Shown: positions 20,895 to 31,380, numbered from the stretch's first letter. The stretch: 64,000 bases of DNA from an uncultured Bacteroidales bacterium (GCA_944325415.1 CALUZW010000004.1:1-64000); one strand, 5' to 3'. Notes: generated by a model not told the origin, from the sequence alone. Translations and numbers: made by a program.

Positions 20895-22340
20895 ATGAGA
20901 AAGCACTTTTTCATGGCCGGACTTCTCGCCCTTGCCGGGGCCGGCCTGACAGCATGCTCCGACGACGACGGAGGTAACAACAGCAACAACGGTGCCCTGG
21001 GCACACTCACCGAGGTAGCACAAGGCAACTATGTGATAGCCGCCACCGTAGAGGCGTCGGGCAACTCGACCAACGTCCTGCTCACGGCCGACCGTCTCGA
21101 CGACCCCTCCTGCAAGGTATCGGCCACGGCTCAGGGGCTGGTCAACGAAGGGGCCACCTACTGGGTATTCTACAACGACCAGATGCTCTATGCCCTCAAC
21201 TACCACCAGGGCAATGCAGGGACAACCCAATCATTCACACTCGACGCCGCCTTCGACATGAACAAGCGGGCCAAGGAGTATGAACTGAAACGCTTCACCA
21301 CCTATGGTTTCTACAATCAATATATTATGACTACATCAACAGGTGACGGCCCGACAGAATGGAACGATGAAAACGGCTACACTCCACAATCGTTCCTGAT
21401 TTCGTATCTCGATGTAAACAACGAAAACGTGGTATCGAACGACACCAGCAATCCGGACTATCTGTCGGAAAACTTTCTCGGCAACGGTGAGTATGTAACA
21501 CTGGCAGGTCTCGAACAGGTGGGCGACGCGGTCTATGCGGCCGCCGTGCCCATGGGGCTGAGCCAATATGGCTGCATGCAGAAAGACGACAACGGCAACC
21601 CCCACAAGTGGGTGCGCAAAGACGGCGACTACGCCTCGCTCATCAAGACCGAGTCGGGTGGCAGCGGCAGCGGCGCCTACGACAAGGACGAACTGCAATG
21701 GACCCAGTATCCCGACGAATGTTGGGTGGCCATCTTCGACGACAACACGCTCACCGGCAAGAAACTCATCAAGACCGACAAGATAAGCTACGCCTGCGGC
21801 CGCTACAAATCGCAATACTACCAAATGTTGTGGAAGGCCGACGACGGCTATGTCTATGTCTTCTCTCCGAGCTACGCCAAGACCATGGCCAGCGAACTGC
21901 AACAGACCTCGCTGCCGGCCGGCGTGGTGCGCATCAACACCACCACCCGCGAATTTGACGAGAGCTACTACCATGCGCTCACCGACGACAGCGGACGCGA
22001 AGCGGCCTTCCTGCGCAGCTGGTTCATTGCCGACGACTACTTCCTGCTGCTGATGTATGACAAGGAAATCACCGCCTCGGACAAGACGGCCAACCGCCTG
22101 GCCATCTTCAAAGGGTCGACCGGCTCGCTGACCTTCGTCTCGGGACTCCCCTCGACCGACCGCATTTCGGGATTCGGCAACACCCCCTTTATCGAGAACG
22201 GCAACGCCTACATCGCCGTAACCACCACCGACGACTATCCGGCCATCTACAAAATCGACCCGGCATCGGCATCGGCCACAAAAGGGCTCACCATCGTAGC
22301 CACCCAGGTAAGCGGCGTAGGAAAACTGGCGGTGCAGTAA
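20895..22340 (+). CDS. Surface lipoprotein, DUF4374/XusB-like
   Basis: The 481-residue product has a lipoprotein signal with cysteine at 21, followed at once by Ser-Asp-Asp-Asp, the acidic tag that directs Bacteroidales lipoproteins to the cell surface. The body is rich in beta-strand segments repeating every 50-60 residues, as expected of a beta-propeller. Architecture and position between a TonB receptor and a PepSY protein match XusB, a surface protein that captures ferric siderophores for XusA. The family assignment is from memory of that system, not from a search; direct ligand evidence is absent. Confidence 0.75.
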   Translation: MRKHFFMAGLLALAGAGLTACSDDDGGNNSNNGALGTLTEVAQGNYVIAATVEASGNSTNVLLTADRLDDPSCKVSATAQGLVNEGATYWVFYNDQMLYALNYHQGNAGTTQSFTLDAAFDMNKRAKEYELKRFTTYGFYNQYIMTTSTGDGPTEWNDENGYTPQSFLISYLDVNNENVVSNDTSNPDYLSENFLGNGEYVTLAGLEQVGDAVYAAAVPMGLSQYGCMQKDDNGNPHKWVRKDGDYASLIKTESGGSGSGAYDKDELQWTQYPDECWVAIFDDNTLTGKKLIKTDKISYACGRYKSQYYQMLWKADDGYVYVFSPSYAKTMASELQQTSLPAGVVRINTTTREFDESYYHALTDDSGREAAFLRSWFIADDYFLLLMYDKEITASDKTANRLAIFKGSTGSLTFVSGLPSTDRISGFGNTPFIENGNAYIAVTTTDDYPAIYKIDPASASATKGLTIVATQVSGVGKLAVQ

Positions 22341-22431
22341 ATCGGAGCGTAACCACGTTCTTACACACACAAACAGGAAGAGCCTGCCGGACCTTCAACG
22401 GTCGGGCAGGACTTTTTCAAACATAAAAGAG

Positions 22432-23589
22432 ATGAAAAAATTTTTCCGTCATATACATCTGTGGCTCTCGGTCCCCTTCGGATTGATCATCACGTTGATA
22501 TGTTTCTCGGGAGCCATGCTGGTATTCGAGACCGAAATCATGCAACTCTGCCGCCACGACCTCTACTATGTCAAGGAAGTGAAGGCCGCGCCACTGCCGG
22601 CCCACCGGCTCATGGAGATGGCGGCGGCCACACTGCCCGAAGGCACCGAAGCCACGGGACTCACCGTCCAGGGAGACCCGCAGCGCAGCTGGCAGGTATC
22701 GCTCTCGCAGCCGCGGCGGGCCTCGCTGTTTATCGACCCCTACACGGGCGAAGTGTTGGGGCGGAATGAACGGGCGCCGTTTTTCTCGGTCATGTTCAGG
22801 CTGCACCGCTGGCTGTTCGACAGCGCCCGCCCCGACGGAGGGCTCTTCGTGGGTAAACTCATCGTCGGCGTGAGTACGCTGCTCTTTGTCGTCATACTCG
22901 TCTCGGGCATCGTCGTCTGGTGGCCCAAGAACCGCAAAGCGCTGACAAACAGTCTGAAAATATCCATCGGTAAGGGAGCCCATCGTTTCCGGTACGACCT
23001 GCACGTGGCCGGCGGCATGTACGCGCTGGTATTCCTGCTGATCATGGCCCTGACAGGGCTTACCTGGTCGTTCTCATGGTACCGCAACGGGGTCTACGCC
23101 CTTTTCGGGGCCACATCGACACAGAACAGCGGCACAGCATCGACATCTGGCGGGAAAGGCGGAAAAGAGGAGAAGAAAGAGACAGCAGGCGGGCAGCACC
23201 AGGGCAGGAAGAGCCGCACCACGGCCTATACCCACTGGCAGCGGGTCTATGAAGAGCTGTCGGTCAGCAACGAAGGTTTCGAGCAAATCACCCTGGGCCA
23301 TGGCAGCGCCTCGGTATCGTTCGGCCGTTGGGGCAATCAGCGGGCCGCCGACCGCTATACCTTCGACCCGGGGAATGGCGAAATCACCTCGGTCGACCGC
23401 TACTCGACCCGTGAGACATCGGGCAAACTGCGCGGCTGGCTCTACTCCCTGCATGTAGGCAGCTGGGGCGGCATACCCACCCGCATTCTCTATTTCATCG
23501 CCGCCCTCATCGGTGCCACCCTACCCTTGACAGGCTATTATCTGTGGATAAAACGGCTCCTGCGCCGCCGACATCACGACAAGGTGTAA
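22432..23589 (+). CDS. PepSY-associated membrane protein, XusC-like
   Basis: Inner-membrane protein of the PepSY_TM family; relatives sit beside siderophore receptors and are thought to help reduce or release iron. The 385-residue product has four transmembrane helices (about 13-34, 144-165, 194-215 and 346-370), a PepSY-like periplasmic domain with SLFIDPYTGEVLG, and histidines next to helices (HIHLWLSVPFG, RLHRWLF, DLHVAGGMY, SLHVGSWGG) that could bind heme. A hydrophilic Gly/Lys/Glu/Thr-rich insert occupies about 230-260. Last gene of the unit, with a terminator at 23759. Confidence 0.82.
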   Translation: MKKFFRHIHLWLSVPFGLIITLICFSGAMLVFETEIMQLCRHDLYYVKEVKAAPLPAHRLMEMAAATLPEGTEATGLTVQGDPQRSWQVSLSQPRRASLFIDPYTGEVLGRNERAPFFSVMFRLHRWLFDSARPDGGLFVGKLIVGVSTLLFVVILVSGIVVWWPKNRKALTNSLKISIGKGAHRFRYDLHVAGGMYALVFLLIMALTGLTWSFSWYRNGVYALFGATSTQNSGTASTSGGKGGKEEKKETAGGQHQGRKSRTTAYTHWQRVYEELSVSNEGFEQITLGHGSASVSFGRWGNQRAADRYTFDPGNGEITSVDRYSTRETSGKLRGWLYSLHVGSWGGIPTRILYFIAALIGATLPLTGYYLWIKRLLRRRHHDKV

Positions 23590-23758
23590 ACAGCGCTCAC
23601 CTTTTTTTGCCTTTCCGTCAAATAGCGACAAGAGGCAATACACCGCACCTATTTATCTAACTATAAACAGAATACATCTATTTCAACAACTCTTTCTCCA
23701 TAAAATGGCCTCATAAGCGAAAGGAAGGCCTCCATAATACACTTGCCCGAAACGATGT

Positions 23759-23795
23759 CGCGCCGGAACAGGATTCCGGCGCGGCATTGTTTTTT
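23759..23795 (+). terminator. Terminator of the XusABC-like unit
   Basis: CGCGCCGGAA pairs with TTCCGGCGCG around CAGGA, followed within 6 bases by a run of T. The gene-free stretch 23590-23891 otherwise holds only this and the cysE -7 element. Confidence 0.82.
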
Positions 23796-23853
23796 AGAGC
23801 CACCTCCTCGCTACTTTCCCGGTGCAAAGCCGGTGATTGTCGGTAAATTGTCT

Positions 23854-23861
23854 TATCTTTG
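23854..23861 (+). promoter_or_regulatory. -7 element of the cysE operon promoter
   Basis: TATCTTTG matches the -7 consensus 30 bases upstream of cysE. A -33 element at the right distance is not evident. Confidence 0.55.
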
Positions 23862-23891
23862 TCTTCTTAAACAGCAACGCACCTTACCGAC

Positions 23892-24785
23892 ATGACCTCT
23901 CACACCCATATCATTGCCGATGTCGTGGAGCAACTCTCCTGCCACGACCCCCAAAGCCCGCTGAGCTACCACAGCACCGACGACCGGCGCATGCCATCGA
24001 TTGAGAAACTCGACGAAATCGTGGGTCTGTGTCGCAAGCTCCTCTTTCCGGGATACTTCGGCCTGTCGGGCATGAACGGCCTTACCATCGGTTACCACCT
24101 CGGCACTGCCGCCGAACGGCTGTACCTCCTGCTCGCTGACCAGATATTCTCGGTACTCAACTTCCACACCGGACAGCCCGACGCAACACCGGCAGCCACC
24201 CTGCGTGCCGAAGCCGAGGAACACGCCGCCCGATTTATCGAGGCCCTGCCCGAGCTGCGCCGCCTGCTGACGACCGATGTCATCGCCACCTACAACGGCG
24301 ACCCGGCCGCCGAGAGCTACGGCGAGGTGATTTACTGCTACCCGGCCATACGGGCCATGATCAACTACCGCGTTGCCCACCGGCTGCACACACAGGGCAT
24401 ACCCCTCATACCCCGTATCCTCACCGAGATGGCCCACTCCGAGACCGGCATCGACATACACCCGGCAGCCACCATCGGCGAATACTTCTCCATCGACCAC
24501 GGCACGGGTGTCGTCATCGGCGCTACGGCCATCATCGGCAAGAACGTAAAACTGTATCAGGGCGTTACTCTCGGCGCCAAGAGCTTCCCGCTCGACGAGG
24601 AGGGCAACCCCATCAAGGGCATACCCCGCCACCCCATACTCGAAGACGACGTCATCATCTACTCCAACGCAACCATTCTCGGTCGCATCACCATAGGTCG
24701 CGGCGCCACCATAGGCGGCAACATCTGGGTTACCGAAGATGTAGCACCCAACACCCGCATTGTACAAAGTAAAGCCCGAAAATAA
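23892..24785 (+). CDS. cysE: Serine O-acetyltransferase
   Basis: Transfers acetyl from acetyl-CoA to L-serine, giving O-acetylserine for cysteine synthesis. The 297-residue product has a helical N-terminal domain and a left-handed beta-helix of hexapeptide repeats from about 190. Conserved motifs are GIDIHPAATIGEYFSIDHGTGVVIG (split here as GIDIHPAATIG and FSIDHGTGVV) with the catalytic His-Asp, and LYQGVTLGA. It ends TAATG, its stop sharing one base with the next start, so it is coupled to the downstream methyltransferase. Confidence 0.93.
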   Translation: MTSHTHIIADVVEQLSCHDPQSPLSYHSTDDRRMPSIEKLDEIVGLCRKLLFPGYFGLSGMNGLTIGYHLGTAAERLYLLLADQIFSVLNFHTGQPDATPAATLRAEAEEHAARFIEALPELRRLLTTDVIATYNGDPAAESYGEVIYCYPAIRAMINYRVAHRLHTQGIPLIPRILTEMAHSETGIDIHPAATIGEYFSIDHGTGVVIGATAIIGKNVKLYQGVTLGAKSFPLDEEGNPIKGIPRHPILEDDVIIYSNATILGRITIGRGATIGGNIWVTEDVAPNTRIVQSKARK

Positions 24786-26401
24786 TGGAATCTTCCACCA
24801 CATTCATCGCAAAAACCTTTCAAGGCCTCGAAAAAGTCCTTGCAGCCGAAATCACCGCCCTTGGCGGAGAAAATGTCGAAACAGGACGCCGCATGGTATC
24901 GTTTACCGGCGACAAGGAGCTGCTCTACAAGACCAACCTGCACTGCCGCACCGCCCTGCGTATTCTCAAACCGATACATACCTTCACCGCCAGCGACCCC
25001 GACGAGCTGTATGCCCGGGTTAAGGAGGTAGACTGGACACGCTATCTCACGCCCGAGATGACCTTCTCGATCGACCCGGTCGTCTACTCCGACGAGTTCC
25101 GCCACTCCAAATTTGTTACCTACCGCGCCAAAGACGCCATCGCCGACTTCTTCAACGAGAAATACGGCAAACGCCCCTCGGTGCGGCTGAGCAACGCCGA
25201 CATACTCATCAACCTGCACATCAACCAGACCACCTGCACCCTCTCGCTCGACAGCTCGGGCGAGTCGCTGCACCGCCGCGGCTACCGCGTGGCACAGACC
25301 GAAGCCCCGCTCAACGAGGTACTGGCCGCCGGCCTGTTGCTGCTGGCCGGCTGGGACGGCAGCCGCGACTTCATCGACCCCATGTGCGGCTCGGGTACCC
25401 TCCTCATCGAGGCGGCCCTCATCGCCACCGGGACCCCCGCCGGCATCTACCGCAAGGACTTTGCCTTCAAGCACTGGCACGACTACGACGAGGAGCTCTT
25501 CGACCGCCTCTACAACGACGAGAGCAGCGAACGCCCCTTCACCCATAAAATCTACGGCAGCGACATCCTGCCGGCCGCCGTGGAGATTGCCACCGCCAAC
25601 ATCAAGAACGCCGGCATGAGCCGCTACATCGACATCACCACCAAGCCCATGCAACAATATGCCGAGGGCGACATCGCCCCCGGCGGACTGCTGGTAACCA
25701 ACCCTCCCTACGGCGAACGCATTACCAGCGACGACCTCATGGGTCTCTACTCGATGATAGGCACCCAGCTGAAACATGTGTTCAAAGGCTTCGACGCCTG
25801 GGTACTCAGCTACCGCAACGAATGTTTCGACCACATCGGCCTCAAAGCGGCCGCCCGCCTGCCCATTATGAACGGCCCGCTGGAATGTGAATTCCGCAAA
25901 TACGAAATTTTCGACGGAAAATACAACGACTTCAAACGCGAAACCGGCGGCTTCAAACGGGAAAAGAAGAGCGGAGACGAACCGGCCAGACCGGCCTTTG
26001 CCAAATCCGAACGCCGCACCTTCGGCGAAGGAAAACCGGCAGCCAAACGCCGCACCTATGCCTTCGACGAACGGAAACAACGCAACGACGAGACAAGCGA
26101 CCGTCCCACCTTTGCAGGCAAAGGCAAGGGTGCATTTGCCGAGAAACCCTTCCGCCATTCGGCTCCGGGCCGAAGAGACGAGAAACGGGAAGAGCGTTAC
26201 GAGGCTCCCGAGCGACGTTTTGCCGCCGAATATGACTACGACGACGAAATAAAAATATCGCGCTACCGCCGCAACCGCCCCCACGGCGACGAGGCCGTGC
26301 GCAGCTACGTCATCGGCCGGAAACCCTCCATCGGCACCAACGACGAAACTGCCGCAGAGAAAAAAAACAAACCCTCGCGCCCCTTCCGCAAAAAAAAGTA
26401 A
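24785..26401 (+). CDS. THUMP-domain 23S rRNA methyltransferase, RlmL-type, with basic tail
   Basis: Class I SAM-dependent RNA methyltransferase. An N-terminal ferredoxin-like/THUMP region (about 1-160) is followed by the methyltransferase domain with DPMCGSGTLLIEAAL (about 198-212) and the catalytic NPPYGER motif (about 303-309), which modifies a base exocyclic nitrogen; RlmL relatives make m2G2445 in 23S rRNA. Residues after about 375 form a low-complexity tail rich in Arg, Lys, Glu and Phe, ending RPFRKKK, roughly 160 residues and probably disordered RNA-binding sequence. The RlmK half of the fused E. coli enzyme is absent. Confidence 0.85.
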   Translation: MESSTTFIAKTFQGLEKVLAAEITALGGENVETGRRMVSFTGDKELLYKTNLHCRTALRILKPIHTFTASDPDELYARVKEVDWTRYLTPEMTFSIDPVVYSDEFRHSKFVTYRAKDAIADFFNEKYGKRPSVRLSNADILINLHINQTTCTLSLDSSGESLHRRGYRVAQTEAPLNEVLAAGLLLLAGWDGSRDFIDPMCGSGTLLIEAALIATGTPAGIYRKDFAFKHWHDYDEELFDRLYNDESSERPFTHKIYGSDILPAAVEIATANIKNAGMSRYIDITTKPMQQYAEGDIAPGGLLVTNPPYGERITSDDLMGLYSMIGTQLKHVFKGFDAWVLSYRNECFDHIGLKAAARLPIMNGPLECEFRKYEIFDGKYNDFKRETGGFKREKKSGDEPARPAFAKSERRTFGEGKPAAKRRTYAFDERKQRNDETSDRPTFAGKGKGAFAEKPFRHSAPGRRDEKREERYEAPERRFAAEYDYDDEIKISRYRRNRPHGDEAVRSYVIGRKPSIGTNDETAAEKKNKPSRPFRKKK

Positions 26402-26414
26402 CCCTACACCCGTC

Positions 26415-28568
26415 ATGAAACGCCATCTTATCGTTCTGTTCTCGCTACTGCTCGCCATGAACGCCGCCGCACAAGAAAAGCAACTTACCGCACAAGACCT
26501 GATTCCGGGAGGCAAAAACACCTACCGCTTCGTGCCGCAAAGTCCGAAACAACTCTCCTTTGCCGGCGACAGCTACATCTACCGTCAGGGCGACACCCTG
26601 CTCACCGCCCGGCCCGGGCAGAAAAAGAGAGCCGTTTGGCTCACACTCGACCGGCTGAACCAGGGCCTCGAAGAGGCCGGCCTGAAAGCCGTGAAGTCGA
26701 TACCCGCCTTTTCGGTCGAAGAGCGCGACGGCACCCCGCGGCTCGGCCTGTGGCTGCAATCGTCGTTCCTGCTTTTCAATCCCGAGACCGCCCGGGTCGA
26801 CTACCGCATACCCTACCGCAAGGGCGACACCAACTTCGCCTATGAACCTCACCACAAGAGACTGGCCGTAACCCAGGGTCGCGACCTCGTGGTCATCGAC
26901 AGCGACAGCAACCGCACGGTTGTCGCCCACGACGACAACGAAGCCGTATCGTTCGGAGCATCGAACGTACACCGCAACGAGTTCGGCATAAGCAAAGGCA
27001 TCTTCTGGTCGCCACAGGGCAACGCCGTAGCCTTCTACCGCATGGACGAGAGCCGCGTAACCGACTACCCGCTCGTCGACATCTCGGCCCGCACGGCCGT
27101 CCTCAAAGCCACCAAATACCCCATGGCGGGCATGGCCAGCCACGAAGTGAAGGTGGGTGTCTGCCACCTCGCCTCGGGCGACACCGTGTACCTGCGCACC
27201 CCCGGCGAGAAAGACCAGTACCTGACCAACATCGCCTGGTCGCCCGACGAGTCGTGCATCTACCTGCAACGTCTCAACCGCGCCCAGGACACCAGCCGTC
27301 TCGAAGCCTACGACGCCACGACGGGTCGCCTGCTGCGCACCCTCTTTACCGAGACTTCGGAGAAATATGTCGAGCCGCAGCACCCCATCATTTTCCTGCC
27401 CGGACACGATGACCGCTTCGTGCTGCTCTCGCGTCGCGACGGCTACCACCACCTCTACCTCTACAACACCGAAGGGCGCCTGCTCCGCCAGCTGACCTCG
27501 GGACCGTGGGAAGTGCTCTCGGCCACCCCGTCGCCCGACGGAAAGTCGCTGCTCATCACCTCGACCGAGGCTTCTCCGCTCGAAACAAACCTTTACAAGG
27601 TATCTGTTGCCTCGGGCCGACGCACACGGCTCACCCCCCAAAGCGGCGTACACAACATCAGACTGAGCCGCTCGGGCCGCTATGCCATAGACCTCTTCTC
27701 CAACCACGAGACACCGCGCATCACCCAGCTCATCAACACCGCCAACGGAAAGGTCGAGACACTCCTCACGGCCGAGAATCCCTATAAGGGATACGCCCTG
27801 CCCAGCGTAGTGAGCGGCACCCTGACCGCGGCCGACGACACGACCACGCTCTACTACCGCGTAACACGCCCGCCCCACTTCGACCCCGAAAAGAAATACC
27901 CCGTCATCGTCTACGTCTACGGTGGCCCGCACGCCCAGATGGTAACCGACCGCTTCCTTTGGGGTGCCTCGGGCAACGACCTGCTCATGGCCACACGCGG
28001 CTATGTCGTCTTCACCCTCGACAACCGGGGCTCGGCCAACCGCGGCCTGCCTTTTGAAGCGGTAACCCACCACCGCCTGGGCGAAGAGGAGATGGCCGAC
28101 CAGATGCGCGGCATTGCCTGGTTGCAGGCACAGCCGTGGTGCGACACCACACGCATCGGCATACACGGGTGGAGCTACGGCGGCTTCATGACCACCAACC
28201 TCATGCTCACCCACGGCGACGTATTCAAAGTGGGCGTGGCCGGAGGCCCCGTCATCGACTGGAAATACTACGAGGTGATGTATGGCGAACGCTACATGGG
28301 CACCCCGCAGAAAAACCCCGAAGGCTACAAAGGGTCAAACCTCAACCTCAAAGCGGGCAACCTCACCGGTCACCTGCTGCTCATACACTGCGACACCGAC
28401 CCCGTGGTGGTGTGGCAACACAGCCTCTCGTTCCTGAAAAGCTGTATCCAGGCCGGCACCTACCCCGACTACTTCGTCTACCCGGGACACGCCCACAACG
28501 TCATCGGGCCCGAACGGGTACACCTCTATGAAAAAGTAATCCGCTACTTCGACGATTATCTGAAATAA
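26415..28568 (+). CDS. S9-family dipeptidyl peptidase IV
   Basis: Periplasmic serine peptidase that removes Xaa-Pro or Xaa-Ala dipeptides from N-termini. The 717-residue product has a signal peptide (about 1-19, AAAQ), a DPP4-type beta-propeller domain, and an alpha/beta-hydrolase domain. The nucleophile lies in GWSYGGFMT (Ser near 586), with the acid in HCDTDPVV (near 660) and the histidine in PGHAHNV (near 693). Length and layout match Bacteroidales DPP4 enzymes. It starts 13 bases after the methyltransferase stop and precedes purD by 19 bases. Confidence 0.93.
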   Translation: MKRHLIVLFSLLLAMNAAAQEKQLTAQDLIPGGKNTYRFVPQSPKQLSFAGDSYIYRQGDTLLTARPGQKKRAVWLTLDRLNQGLEEAGLKAVKSIPAFSVEERDGTPRLGLWLQSSFLLFNPETARVDYRIPYRKGDTNFAYEPHHKRLAVTQGRDLVVIDSDSNRTVVAHDDNEAVSFGASNVHRNEFGISKGIFWSPQGNAVAFYRMDESRVTDYPLVDISARTAVLKATKYPMAGMASHEVKVGVCHLASGDTVYLRTPGEKDQYLTNIAWSPDESCIYLQRLNRAQDTSRLEAYDATTGRLLRTLFTETSEKYVEPQHPIIFLPGHDDRFVLLSRRDGYHHLYLYNTEGRLLRQLTSGPWEVLSATPSPDGKSLLITSTEASPLETNLYKVSVASGRRTRLTPQSGVHNIRLSRSGRYAIDLFSNHETPRITQLINTANGKVETLLTAENPYKGYALPSVVSGTLTAADDTTTLYYRVTRPPHFDPEKKYPVIVYVYGGPHAQMVTDRFLWGASGNDLLMATRGYVVFTLDNRGSANRGLPFEAVTHHRLGEEEMADQMRGIAWLQAQPWCDTTRIGIHGWSYGGFMTTNLMLTHGDVFKVGVAGGPVIDWKYYEVMYGERYMGTPQKNPEGYKGSNLNLKAGNLTGHLLLIHCDTDPVVVWQHSLSFLKSCIQAGTYPDYFVYPGHAHNVIGPERVHLYEKVIRYFDDYLK

Positions 28569-28587
28569 TTTATAAACACATACTGTC

Positions 28588-29856
28588 ATGAATATTCTGT
28601 TATTAGGCTCGGGCGGCCGCGAAAACGCCCTGGCATGGAAAATAGCCCAAAGCCCCCGTGTGGAAAATCTCTATATCGCCCCGGGCAACGCCGGAACCTC
28701 ACGCGTAGGAACCAACGTAGCCCTCTCGGCCACCGACTTCCCGACCCTCAAAGAGTTTGCACTCGCCCACGCCATCGACATGGTGGTGGTAGGCCCCGAA
28801 GATCCGCTCGTGAAAGGAGTCTATGACTTCTTCAAGAACGACGCGCAACTGGCCTCGATACCCGTCATCGGCCCGTCGGCCTCGGGTGCCCGCCTCGAAG
28901 GAAGCAAAGACTTTGCCAAAGCCTTCATGATGCGCCACAACATACCCACCGCCCGCTATGAGAGCTTCACCGCCGAGAACATCGATAAGGCCTATGCCTT
29001 CCTCGAAACCCTCGAAGCCCCCTATGTACTCAAAGCCGACGGTCTGGCCGCCGGAAAAGGGGTACTCATACTCCCCACCCTCGAAGAGGCCAAGGCCGAA
29101 CTCAAAGAGATGCTCTCGGGCATGTTCGGAGAAGCCAGCCGCACGGTCGTCATCGAAGAGTTTCTCTCGGGCATAGAATGTTCGGTATTCGTACTCACCG
29201 ACGGCAAGAGCTATAAAATCCTGCCCGAAGCCAAAGACTACAAACGCATCGGCGAGGGCGACACCGGCCTCAACACCGGCGGCATGGGTGCCGTATCGCC
29301 CGTACCGTTTGCCGACGCCACCTTCATGAAGAAGGTCGAAGAGCGCATCGTCGTGCCCACCATCGACGGACTGAAAGAGGAGGGTATCGACTACAAGGGA
29401 TTCATCTTCCTCGGCCTCATCAACGTGAAAAACGAACCCATGGTCATCGAATACAACGTGCGCATGGGCGACCCCGAGACCGAAGCCGTGATGCTGCGTA
29501 TCAAGAGCGACCTGGTAGACCTGCTCGAAGGCGTGGCCCAAGGCGACCTCGATAGCCGCACGCTCGAAGTCGACCCGCGCTCGGCCGTTACCGTCATGCT
29601 GGTATCGGGCGGATACCCCGGTGCCTATGAAAAGGGGAAAGTCATCACCGGTCTCGACGAGGTGACAGACAGCATCGTGTTCCACGCCGGTACCGCCGAG
29701 AAAGAGGGACAGGTTGTTACCAACGGCGGCCGCGTCATTGCCGTCAGCTCCTACGGAAAAGACAAGGACGATGCCCTGCAACGCTCGTTTGCCAATGCCT
29801 CGAAAATCCAGTTCGAGAAGAAATATTTCCGCTCCGACATCGGATTTGACCTTTAA
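28588..29856 (+). CDS. purD: Phosphoribosylamine-glycine ligase (GARS)
   Basis: Second step of purine synthesis: phosphoribosylamine, glycine and ATP give glycinamide ribonucleotide. The 422-residue product has the start [20 protein letters not shown], an ATP-grasp domain with [14 protein letters not shown], and the purD signature [13 protein letters not shown]. Length is typical. It belongs to the cysE-to-yqaA run of closely spaced genes. Confidence 0.97.
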   Translation: MNILLLGSGGRENALAWKIAQSPRVENLYIAPGNAGTSRVGTNVALSATDFPTLKEFALAHAIDMVVVGPEDPLVKGVYDFFKNDAQLASIPVIGPSASGARLEGSKDFAKAFMMRHNIPTARYESFTAENIDKAYAFLETLEAPYVLKADGLAAGKGVLILPTLEEAKAELKEMLSGMFGEASRTVVIEEFLSGIECSVFVLTDGKSYKILPEAKDYKRIGEGDTGLNTGGMGAVSPVPFADATFMKKVEERIVVPTIDGLKEEGIDYKGFIFLGLINVKNEPMVIEYNVRMGDPETEAVMLRIKSDLVDLLEGVAQGDLDSRTLEVDPRSAVTVMLVSGGYPGAYEKGKVITGLDEVTDSIVFHAGTAEKEGQVVTNGGRVIAVSSYGKDKDDALQRSFANASKIQFEKKYFRSDIGFDL

Positions 29857-29880
29857 TTTCCCGAGATACCCCACAGCCGC

Positions 29881-30864
29881 ATGACCTTCTCGACCGAGAA
29901 AATACGTTCAGCCATCGACAGCCGCCGCACCGTTGCCATCGTCTGGGCAGCCTTGTGGCTGCTGTCGCTGGTGGCACTTGCGGCCCGGGTTCCCGACGGG
30001 AGACTGACCGACATTCTGTCGGCCGGCGCTCCGCTGTGGAAAACGAGAGTCCTTACCTACCTCCTCCACATCGCCGCCATTACGCTGAGCGGCCTGTTGC
30101 TGCTGCGCCTCGACAACGCCTGCAACCTCATGCAGAAACGCACATGGCTGCCGGCCACGCTGTTTTTCTTCTTCAATGCCTGTGACCCTGCCCTGGCCGA
30201 CCGGTTCAACATCGGCATCGTCATGTCGCCACTGCTGGTCGTGTGGCTCTACCTGCTGTTTGGCAGCTACCAGAAGCCGGGACAGGAAGCGGCCTTTGCC
30301 ATCGGGCTACTCATCAGCGCCGCAGCGCTGTTGTGGCCGCCGACTGCCTGGTGGCTCATAGCCTTCGCCTTGGGGCTGGTCTATATGAAGGCCTTCACCT
30401 GGCGCTCCATCACGGCCCTGATACTGGGCGTGGCCACGACCGTGTGGCTGCTGTACAGCATCGGTCAGCTGTTTGACCTGACGCTCTTCTATCCGTTTGA
30501 ATCATTTATCGACCTCGATACCCATCTGCCGTTTGCCATGCAGATGGGCACCGACAGCGACCTCATACGCTTCGGCATCATCGTACTGATAGGCATAGGC
30601 AGTTGCCTGTCGGGCTGCTACCTAATCTCCCGCAACAAGATACAGATATGGCGCAGCAACCGCTTTCTCGAAGTACTCTTTCTCTTCGTCGCGGCCGATG
30701 CCCTGCTCAACCCGTCGCGCATGGGCGACTTCCTCCCTCTGTTGCATCTTCTCGCCGCTCAGGCCGGCTCCTACTATCTGATACACGCCCGCAACCGCTA
30801 CGTCGCCTACCAGGCATGCGTCGTAGCCGTCGTCTACCTCACTCTCTACCTATGGAATTTCTGA
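29881..30864 (+). CDS. Conserved multi-pass membrane protein of unknown function
   Basis: A 327-residue protein with about nine to ten hydrophobic segments and short charged loops. There is no catalytic motif that I recognise. It is somewhat like DUF6427-type proteins of Bacteroidota, which also sit next to purine genes, but this is a resemblance of layout only. It lies 24 bases after purD and overlaps the next gene by 13 bases, so translation of the two membrane proteins is probably coupled. Confidence 0.7.
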   Translation: MTFSTEKIRSAIDSRRTVAIVWAALWLLSLVALAARVPDGRLTDILSAGAPLWKTRVLTYLLHIAAITLSGLLLLRLDNACNLMQKRTWLPATLFFFFNACDPALADRFNIGIVMSPLLVVWLYLLFGSYQKPGQEAAFAIGLLISAAALLWPPTAWWLIAFALGLVYMKAFTWRSITALILGVATTVWLLYSIGQLFDLTLFYPFESFIDLDTHLPFAMQMGTDSDLIRFGIIVLIGIGSCLSGCYLISRNKIQIWRSNRFLEVLFLFVAADALLNPSRMGDFLPLLHLLAAQAGSYYLIHARNRYVAYQACVVAVVYLTLYLWNF

Positions 30865-31301
30865 CAACTCTGAGCGAATGGGGCTACGCAGGCCTCTTTA
30901 TTGCGGCGTTCCTGGCCGGGAGCGTCCTGCCGTTCAGCTCCGAAGTCGTACTGGGACTGCTCATCGCCGCCGGATACGACGCCATCGGCTGCACCGTGGC
31001 AGCCTCCCTGGGCAACTGGCTGGGAGGCATCACCTGCTACTACATAGGCCGGCTGGGAAAAACCGTGTGGATTGAAAAATATCTCAAACTCTCGCACGAG
31101 AAACTCGAAAAGACGCAGCGTTTCCTGCAAGGGAAAGGTTCGCTCATGGGCTTTTTCTCTTTTGTTCCCGGCATCGGCGATGCCATCGTCGTGGCCTTGG
31201 GCCTCATGAGAGCCAATCTGCTTGGCGTCTCGCTCTCGATGCTGCTGGGTAAAGGCATTCGCTACTACCTTATCGCCATCGGCGTGGAATGGGCTTTCTG
31301 A
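30852..31301 (+). CDS. YqaA/DedA-type small membrane protein
   Basis: A 149-residue integral membrane protein of the SNARE-associated (VTT/DedA) superfamily. The conserved core is visible: SSEVVLGLLIAAGYD, ASLGNWLGGITCYYIGRLG and a late glycine/proline-rich helix, FFSFVPGIGDAIVVALGLMR. YqaA proteins are short members of this group; lipid scrambling or flipping is known for some DedA relatives but not shown here. The ATG at 30852 is the first that gives this fold; upstream codons in frame belong to the overlapping gene. Confidence 0.85.
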   Translation: MEFLTTLSEWGYAGLFIAAFLAGSVLPFSSEVVLGLLIAAGYDAIGCTVAASLGNWLGGITCYYIGRLGKTVWIEKYLKLSHEKLEKTQRFLQGKGSLMGFFSFVPGIGDAIVVALGLMRANLLGVSLSMLLGKGIRYYLIAIGVEWAF

Positions 31302-31380
31302 CGGCCGGTTTTCTTCGTTCTCCGCACTCCCCGCCGTCTCATAACTCAACGTTTCTACATCGGCGTTTTTCGCACATCGA

